Below, piece after piece: positions 5,105-9,386 of a stretch of 9,386 nucleotides of DNA. Numbering within the stretch: the stretch's first letter is position 1; each line of letters starts with the position of its first letter. The position numbers were made by a program, and so were the translations under genes. The stretch is from the NCBI GenBank assembly GCA_013817115.1, contig JACDDG010000076.1, forward strand, positions 1 through 9,386. The letters are read 5' to 3'. A model generated the notes under the pieces. That model ran no database searches. It was not told where the DNA came from and saw nothing but the letters and a program-made list of their open reading frames with translations. Origin of the DNA: Parachlamydiaceae bacterium. Lineage in GTDB: Bacteria > Chlamydiota > Chlamydiia > Chlamydiales > Parachlamydiaceae.

Positions 5105-6106
5105 TTACGAGATGCAGTACTCATGGCCCTCAATCTTCCACACGCGATGAATCTTTGCATCTCGAAAATCAATCGGAATTGTTTTAGCTGAAATTTCGAT
5201 GACTCGGCAATGGGGGAAAAGAGTTTTATCCAATGTAAATTTTCTTGAATTAGTACTAAAGAAAATGAGTCCTCCCTTCGACAAAAGTTTTACCCCTTTT
5301 GAAAGTAAACTAATGTAATCTAACTGTATATCAAACAGCTGTTCCATTTTTTTCGATCGAGATATTGTTGGGGGATCAATGATAATAATATCATATGTTT
5401 CTTTGGAGCGGATCTCGTCATCTAAAAATTTTAAACAGTCCGCCCGAACAACAGGATGATTTTTTAGGGAAATCTTATTTAATTCAAAATTCTGTCTGCC
5501 CCATTCCGTATAGGTGTTTGACATGTCGACACTTTTTGTAAAAGTGGCTCCCGCAATGGCAGCATGGACGCTAAAAGAGCAAGTGTACGCAAATAAGTTG
5601 AGGAGACGTTTTCCTTGAGACTGTGAGGCTATCATATGACGCATTTCGCGATGATCTAGAAAAAGTCCGGTATCTAAATAATCAAGTAAATTTACTTTGA
5701 ATTTTACGCCATACTCTAGAACCGTAAAAAAGTCCTCAAATTTTCCAAGTTTTTCATATTGACGTGTAGCTTTGTTTTTTGCTCGAGTGCGCCAGAAAAT
5801 GGCTTGTGGGGAGGCCCCCAATACAGCGTTTAGAACTCTCGCGGTTTCTTCAATAAGTTCCAATGGAGGATCATCGGTTTCCCTTGTGGGTGAAAAATAA
5901 TGCACGCAATATCGACCAGCATAAAAATCAATGGCTAGCGGATAATGATGAACCTCTCGGTCATAAAGGCGAAAAGCGTTTGTAAATGTTCGTTTTGCCC
6001 ATTTACGGATGTGTCGGTAATTTTTTCTAATGGAATTGGCAAAGGGAGAGCTTTTATCTTCTCCATCAAGAATAGGAGGAAGATCTAGTTGGATTTCGTC
6101 GTTCAA
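5105..6106 (-). CDS. rlmK: 23S rRNA (guanine-N7) methyltransferase, RlmK type
   Basis: 333-aa class I SAM-dependent methyltransferase, matching the C-terminal (RlmK) half of E. coli RlmKL, which makes m7G2069 in 23S rRNA. Residues ~40-145 form the RNA-binding region (FRLYDREVHHYPLAIDFYAG, RQYEKLG, VNLLDYLDTGLFLDHR). The SAM site is LLNLFAYTCSFSVHA (168-182) and VDMSNTYTEW (193-202), then ADCLKFL. The catalytic motif is DPPTISRSKKM (244-254), followed by GGLIFFSTNSRKF. No RlmL (THUMP, m2G) part is attached, so this is a stand-alone RlmK. The start appears to be TTG with AGGAG 9 nt upstream; no ATG lies near. It converges on the small-gene operon and diverges from the gene at 6348. Confidence 0.9.
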   Translation of the reverse strand: MNDEIQLDLPPILDGEDKSSPFANSIRKNYRHIRKWAKRTFTNAFRLYDREVHHYPLAIDFYAGRYCVHYFSPTRETDDPPLELIEETARVLNAVLGASPQAIFWRTRAKNKATRQYEKLGKFEDFFTVLEYGVKFKVNLLDYLDTGLFLDHREMRHMIASQSQGKRLLNLFAYTCSFSVHAAIAGATFTKSVDMSNTYTEWGRQNFELNKISLKNHPVVRADCLKFLDDEIRSKETYDIIIIDPPTISRSKKMEQLFDIQLDYISLLSKGVKLLSKGGLIFFSTNSRKFTLDKTLFPHCRVIEISAKTIPIDFRDAKIHRVWKIEGHEYCIS

Positions 6107-6347
6107 TGAATTAAGCTCCTAGTAATTTTTAATATCGATTATTTATACACGTCCTCTAGAAGTCTATGGTGCCAGTGTACGCTAATGCTGATTGCATATC
6201 AAGAAACTTGGTGAAGCTTTCTCAAAGCCAAAAATCTAAAATTTGAACGCTCTTCGGTATAATGATATTCATCCATTTTTTACTTTCCGGAATATCGTTT
6301 TACATGTTATGATTTTATGAGAAGTTAAAATAATAAAGGGAGTTTTT

Positions 6348-6956
6348 ATGATTAATGAAAGGTATAAGGAAGATAAATTGTTAGTTTGTGTAAATAAATT
6401 TATCAGAGAAGATGGGTACTCAAGTCCGGTCAAAAAAACGAGATTTGATGGCTTTATAGAATTTTTGAACAATGAAAACGAGTGTGAATATTCCATAAAG
6501 TCTCAAAGCAAAACTTCCACTATAATAGAAGGCATATTTTATAGCTTACTTCCTCGTTGTTTAGCTAGTAAAGGGATGACGAAGCTACTTGATTGGCGGA
6601 GTGTAAATACGTTCAATGAAAGTGCGAGTAAAATTCATAAGATTGCTAATAAAGTAATATTAGGATTGAAAGTTTTAATTTCAGAAGTCGCCCAGCCTCT
6701 TCTGGCGGCTTGTGCTGCTGTCGAGACTGTAGCATACGGCGCCTTATTTCTTAAAGAGTATGCGCTTGGCCATGACTGTACACGGGCGCATTTGTTGTTG
6801 GAAAGTAGTGCGTTTACTTTACTTTGGACGCCTGGGGTGTTTTGTTATTATAATCTTTTTTGTGCAAAGCCGCCGTCTGATGAGTTTTTGTTAAGAGATG
6901 ATCTCAATAAAATCAAAATTTCGGTTGTTGAGAAAGTATGGCGATTTTTTGAGTAA
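6348..6956 (+). CDS. Hypothetical membrane protein with two hydrophobic segments
   Basis: 202 aa, no recognised domain. The N-terminal ~100 residues are hydrophilic. Hydrophobic stretches lie at ~103-135 (VILGLKVLISEVAQPLLAAC and on to VAYGALFL) and ~148-173 (LLLESSAFTLLWTPGVFCYY), separated by a short polar loop with GHDCTR. A short charged tail ends WRFFE. Start: ATG with AAAGGGAG 5 nt upstream. A TATAAT at 6258-6263 may be its -10 box, but no good -35 matches. Two closely spaced hydrophobic segments in an otherwise soluble protein are a feature of chlamydial inclusion-membrane (Inc) proteins; given the probable host lineage this is possible but unproven. Confidence 0.75.
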   Translation: MINERYKEDKLLVCVNKFIREDGYSSPVKKTRFDGFIEFLNNENECEYSIKSQSKTSTIIEGIFYSLLPRCLASKGMTKLLDWRSVNTFNESASKIHKIANKVILGLKVLISEVAQPLLAACAAVETVAYGALFLKEYALGHDCTRAHLLLESSAFTLLWTPGVFCYYNLFCAKPPSDEFLLRDDLNKIKISVVEKVWRFFE

Positions 6957-6980
6957 TTTTTTTTACTGGTGGAGCGCAAA

Positions 6981-7093
6981 GTAGTGCATATGGCCACGAA
7001 GTTAGGTCGTTTTCTAGCACTTCTGCCGGGCGCACTATGTAAAATATTAGAACCCCAGATTTCGCTATCGCTGCACCCGGGGCTATTAACAGG
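6981..7093 (-). repeat. Large inverted repeat, left arm
   Basis: Its reverse complement aligns with 7168-7273. The best block is 7064-7093 against 7168-7197, 27 of 30 matching (GCTATC.CTGCACCC...ATTAACAGG). Outward from it, TTAGA-CCC, TGCCGG, TTTCTAGC and the GCACTA/TAGTGC pair are also shared. Small reading frames through it on the minus strand seem incidental. Confidence 0.7.
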
Positions 7094-7167
7094 GAAAAAG
7101 CATGCTTAATTAACATCATTATTGAGAAGCTTGAAAGCTAATCTTAATCCTATTCCCCCGGTAGGGG

Positions 7168-7273
7168 CCTGTTAATTGCCGCGGGTGCAGTGATAGCGGA
7201 ACCGAGGGTCTAAATCATCTTAAAACGCACTCTCTGGTAGACCGGCAGGCGCTAGAAAGCCTCCCGAGTGCGT
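7168..7273 (+). repeat. Large inverted repeat, right arm
   Basis: Partner of 6981-7093 across a ~75-bp spacer. The arm has its own hairpin: ACGCACTC (7225-7232) pairs with GAGTGCGT (7266-7273), with an inner AGGC/GCCT, and is followed by AGCTTTTTA, so it could act as a plus-strand terminator. It ends 7 nt before the stop codon region of the transglutaminase-like gene. Confidence 0.7.
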
Positions 7274-7279
7274 AGCTTT

Positions 7280-8176
7280 TTACAGGCTCTGCAGTGCGAG
7301 ATCCGCATTTGCTAAGCTTTCTTTATCCTTGTCGCTATTAACTTTTTGGTTATCAGCCAGCACTGCAGAATCTGCTTCAATTGTGAACACCTTAAATTTA
7401 TCAAGATAATGATTCCCGAAAATTGTTGTTAACGCTACGTCACTAGCATCCCGTCCGTATGCAACTACAATGCGGCCCATGCGTCTACGATTATTACGCG
7501 GGTCAAAAGTATGCCAACGTCCATCTAAATAGACTTCCATCCATGCGCAAAAATCCATGGGAAATGGTTCCGGTGGGATACCGATGTCTCCAAGGTAACC
7601 TGTGACATATCGTGCAGGAATATTTAAGCAGCGACAAAGTGCTATTGCCAAATGAGTAAAATCACGGCAAACTCCAACGCGTTCATGAAAGGCCTCTAGT
7701 GCAGTCCTGTTAGCACGAGCGCGTTGATAATCAAAGATTAAGTGGTGGTGAACGAAATTGCAGATTGCTTGAACGCGTGCCCATCCCGGATTGATAGTGC
7801 TAAAGTTTGCCCAGGCAAAGGCGCCGAGTTCACTATCTACTTCGCAATATCTACTAGATAATAAAAAAGGTAGAAGCTCCGGTGGCAAATCAAGAACGTC
7901 GATTTGTGAGGCATTTGGCACGTACGGATCCCATTCTCCTTTATCTCGAATTAGGCCCGAACTGCTTAAACGAAGGCTTCCGGCAGGGCAGCGAATCCTG
8001 TTACAGTGATTGCCAAAACTATCAAAATAACCTTGCACCGGTATATTTGGTTCAATCTTAAATTGTTCATCTTCCACAAGGTCATTCTTGCGCGAAGGGT
8101 GTACGTTTAAAGTAAAAATTATTGCTGTCTCAGCCGGAAGATATAGAGTAATGTCATAGCCAAATGAAATCAACAT
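7280..8176 (-). CDS. Transglutaminase-like cysteine protease-fold protein
   Basis: 298 aa. Residues ~1-90 form an N-terminal beta domain of the bacterial transglutaminase family. The core (~130-235) has the catalytic Cys at 170 in RVGVCRDFTHLAIALCR, followed by LNIPARYVTGYLGDIG, and the Asp at 225 in GRWHTFDPRNN. Where many relatives have His in HAW, this protein has Cys (MDFCAWMEVYL, residue 210). I recall Ser at this place in some members, so the change may be typical of a subfamily. Then GRDASDVALTTIFG, a family block, and a polar tail. No signal peptide, so probably cytoplasmic. Such proteins may act as peptidases or amide-forming enzymes; the substrate is unknown. The ATG at 8176 has AGAGG 5 nt upstream. 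Confidence 0.87.
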   Translation of the reverse strand: MLISFGYDITLYLPAETAIIFTLNVHPSRKNDLVEDEQFKIEPNIPVQGYFDSFGNHCNRIRCPAGSLRLSSSGLIRDKGEWDPYVPNASQIDVLDLPPELLPFLLSSRYCEVDSELGAFAWANFSTINPGWARVQAICNFVHHHLIFDYQRARANRTALEAFHERVGVCRDFTHLAIALCRCLNIPARYVTGYLGDIGIPPEPFPMDFCAWMEVYLDGRWHTFDPRNNRRRMGRIVVAYGRDASDVALTTIFGNHYLDKFKVFTIEADSAVLADNQKVNSDKDKESLANADLALQSL

Positions 8177-8223
8177 ATCGCCTCTAGGGTTTGAAAATTT
8201 TATAATTATCTCGATATAATTTC

Positions 8224-8252
8224 ACCATATGAAAAGCGGCTATCTGTGTCAA
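8224..8252 (-). promoter_or_regulatory. Promoter of the transglutaminase-like gene
   Basis: Perfect TTGACA (8252-8247), 17-nt spacer, TATGGT (8229-8224; 4 of 6). Leader of about 40 nt to the ATG at 8176. Confidence 0.5.
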
Positions 8253-8260
8253 TCGCAAAT

Positions 8261-8333
8261 TAAAATAAATGCTTTAATGCCGAGCTGATTTGCACTTCAC
8301 AATACAGTTTAAAGCAGATCTTAATTTATTTTA
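8261..8333. repeat. Interrupted palindrome between divergent promoters
   Basis: TAAAATAAAT plus GCTTTAA (8261-8277) pairs with TTAAAGC (8309-8315) and ATTTATTTTA (8324-8333); the right side carries an 8-nt insertion between the two blocks. The sequence TTTGCACTT also occurs twice directly (8289-8297 and 8336-8344). It lies between the promoters for the transglutaminase-like gene and the tRNA and could be a protein-binding site. Confidence 0.4.
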
Positions 8334-8342
8334 TTTTTGCAC

Positions 8343-8372
8343 TTGCATGAAATATTCCTATTTATGTATATT
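8343..8372 (+). promoter_or_regulatory. Promoter of tRNA-Gly (and probably rpsB-tsf)
   Basis: TTGCAT (8343-8348), 18-nt spacer, TATATT (8367-8372). Predicted start is a few nt before the tRNA 5' end at 8383. Confidence 0.45.
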
Positions 8373-8382
8373 GATCTTGTAT

Positions 8383-8453
8383 GCGCCTGTAGTTCAATGG
8401 TAGAACAGTAGCCTTCCAAGCTACGAGTGTCAGTTCGATTCTGACTAGGCGCT
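8383..8453 (+). tRNA. tRNA-Gly (anticodon UCC)
   Basis: Folds fully: acceptor GCGCCTG with TAGGCGC (last pair G-U), D stem GTTC/GAAC, anticodon stem GTAGC/GCTAC around loop CTTCCAA (anticodon TCC at 8415-8417), T stem GTCAG/CTGAC with loop TTCGATT, discriminator T. Reads GGA and, by wobble, GGG. CCA is not encoded and must be added. Only 86 nt separate it from rpsB, so the two are probably one transcript processed by RNase P and the 3' tRNA nucleases. Confidence 0.96.
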
Positions 8454-8493
8454 TATTTCGTTATCAATTCCAAAAATATTTACCAAGACCGAA

Positions 8494-8512
8494 ATCTTAC
8501 CAGGTGTAAGAT
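8494..8512 (+). promoter_or_regulatory. Hairpin in the rpsB leader
   Basis: ATCTTAC-CAGGT-GTAAGAT, a perfect 7-bp stem with a 5-nt loop, 14 nt before the AAAGGGA ribosome binding site of rpsB. No U-tract, so not a terminator. In E. coli, S2 represses its own operon through the leader; this could be the local equivalent, or a processing signal after the tRNA. Confidence 0.4.
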
Positions 8513-8539
8513 GCCGTCGTCAACATAAAGGGACAAGGC

Positions 8540-9370
8540 TTGGCGTTACAAGAACAAAAGCAGCAGCTCCAAATTACAATTAAAGACCTCTTAGAGGCGG
8601 GTGCCCATTTTGGTCACCAGACACGTCGTTGGAATCCGAAGATGAAACGTTATATCTTCGAAGCACGTAACGGCTTATATATTATTGACTTAGCTAAAAC
8701 GATGCAACAAATTCGTGATGCTAAAGAAGTCGTCAAAGAAATAGTCGCTCAACATAAATCTATCCTATTCGTCGGCACTAAGAAGCAAGCTAAAGTAGTT
8801 TTGCGTGAAGCTGCAGAAGAGTGTGGTGAATTTTATGTTTGCGAGCGCTGGCTTGGCGGAGAGCTCACAAACTGGGCAACTATTAAGCAGTCGATCAAGA
8901 AATTAGAGCGTATTGAAAAGCGTATCACCACATTTGGTGCCAGCATGAGCAAAAAAGAGCTTGCTTTGTTGACTAAAGACCAAATCAAGTTGGAGAAAAA
9001 CCTTTCAGGCGTGCGTTCAATGCGTAAATTGCCAGGCTTGTTGATCATTGTTGATCCAAACCGCGAGCATCTAGCTGTAGCTGAGGCCAACAAATTAGGC
9101 ATTCCTGTAATGGCATTAGTCGATACAAATTGCGATCCAGATCCAATTGCTCACGTTATTGCTTGTAATGACGATGCTCTAAAAAGCATTAAAGTGATTC
9201 TACAAGAGCTTACATCCGGCATCATCGAAAAGAAAAATGAATTGCGCACAGTGATGATCAAAGGTGACGAAGAAGGAACTGAACAAAGCGAAGAATTTGC
9301 TTATCAGGGTTCTAAATACGATGACGAAGAAAGTGAAAAAGAATTATCTAGCAAAAAAGACGAGGAATAA
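8540..9370 (+). CDS. rpsB: 30S ribosomal protein S2
   Basis: 276 aa, full length. Clear S2 sequence: TIKDLLEAGAHFGHQTRRWN (13-32), NGLYIIDLAKT, ILFVGTKKQA, CERWLGGELTNW, LPGLLIIVDPNREHLAVAEA, LGIPVMALVDTNCDPDPIAH. S2 is assembled late into the 30S subunit and is needed for S1 binding. After the conserved core there is a ~35-residue acidic tail from residue ~243 (rich in Asp/Glu, ending KKDEE), longer than in E. coli S2. The start is TTG with AAAGGGA 6 nt upstream; no ATG lies near enough to give the conserved N-terminus. It is followed after 3 nt by the next gene, whose ribosome binding site GAGGAA lies in the last rpsB codons. Confidence 0.97.
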   Translation: MALQEQKQQLQITIKDLLEAGAHFGHQTRRWNPKMKRYIFEARNGLYIIDLAKTMQQIRDAKEVVKEIVAQHKSILFVGTKKQAKVVLREAAEECGEFYVCERWLGGELTNWATIKQSIKKLERIEKRITTFGASMSKKELALLTKDQIKLEKNLSGVRSMRKLPGLLIIVDPNREHLAVAEANKLGIPVMALVDTNCDPDPIAHVIACNDDALKSIKVILQELTSGIIEKKNELRTVMIKGDEEGTEQSEEFAYQGSKYDDEESEKELSSKKDEE

Positions 9371-9373
9371 ACC

Positions 9374-9386
9374 ATGACTCAACAAC
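9374..9386 (+). CDS. tsf: Start of the next gene, presumably elongation factor Ts (partial)
   Basis: ATG ACT CAA CAA C, cut by the window edge. GAGGAA at 9362-9367 gives a good ribosome binding site 6 nt before the ATG. Only four codons are visible, so the identity rests on the nearly universal rpsB-tsf order. Confidence 0.7.

Noticed and set aside
4962..5150. 62-aa plus-strand open frame
   Set aside because: It begins inside the terminator stem and runs into the 3' end of rlmK on the other strand.
6269..6496. 75-aa minus-strand open frame
   Set aside because: Antisense to the start of the 202-aa gene, which has the proper ribosome binding site.
6913..7119. 68-aa minus-strand open frame
   Set aside because: It lies in the left arm of the inverted repeat; the matching frame in the right arm is broken by stops, and no ribosome binding site is seen.
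7791..8009. 72-aa plus-strand open frame
   Set aside because: Antisense shadow inside the transglutaminase-like gene.
8833..9102. 89-aa minus-strand open frame
   Set aside because: Antisense to rpsB.

Overview
The window looks like part of a low-GC bacterial chromosome, most likely an amoeba-associated member of the Chlamydiota (Parachlamydia/Protochlamydia type). The main support is the right-hand end: tRNA-Gly(UCC), then rpsB, then the first codons of what should be tsf. I recall this order from chlamydial genomes. The S2 protein also reads like chlamydial S2. The assignment rests on recognition and gene order, not on a search.

Left end (1-1100): a decaying hipBA module on the minus strand. 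The XRE-family regulator hipB is intact, with a textbook promoter and a palindromic operator candidate. The toxin gene hipA has a one-base frameshift and has lost everything after about 200 residues. A good plus-strand promoter sits at the broken end, facing into the remnant.

1036-1999: about 1 kb with no convincing gene. It holds a 120-bp palindromic element, two diverged inverted copies of a ~95-bp repeat, a long open frame with one internal stop, and a strong terminator hairpin.

2000-4937: a minus-strand exported protein (two bacterial SH3 domains, a helical region and a C-terminal beta domain) diverges from a plus-strand inner-membrane protein of TPR/YfgM-like layout. After the latter come two small reading frames (40 aa basic, 61 aa acidic). 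Each has its own well-placed ribosome binding site and the pair ends at a strong Rho-independent terminator. I do not recognise either product. This is the best candidate here for an undescribed small operon.

5105-7280: a minus-strand stand-alone RlmK-type 23S rRNA methyltransferase (the C-terminal half of E. coli RlmKL), a plus-strand lineage-specific membrane protein with two hydrophobic segments (Inc-like at most), and then a large imperfect inverted repeat with arms of about 100 bp.

7280-9386: a minus-strand transglutaminase-like protein with Cys at the usual catalytic His position, a divergent intergenic region with a palindrome, the tRNA-Gly gene, and the translation genes rpsB and tsf (start only). 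rpsB and rlmK both seem to use TTG starts with good ribosome binding sites. Apart from the small operon and the hip remnant, this is ordinary chromosome with several repeat relics.
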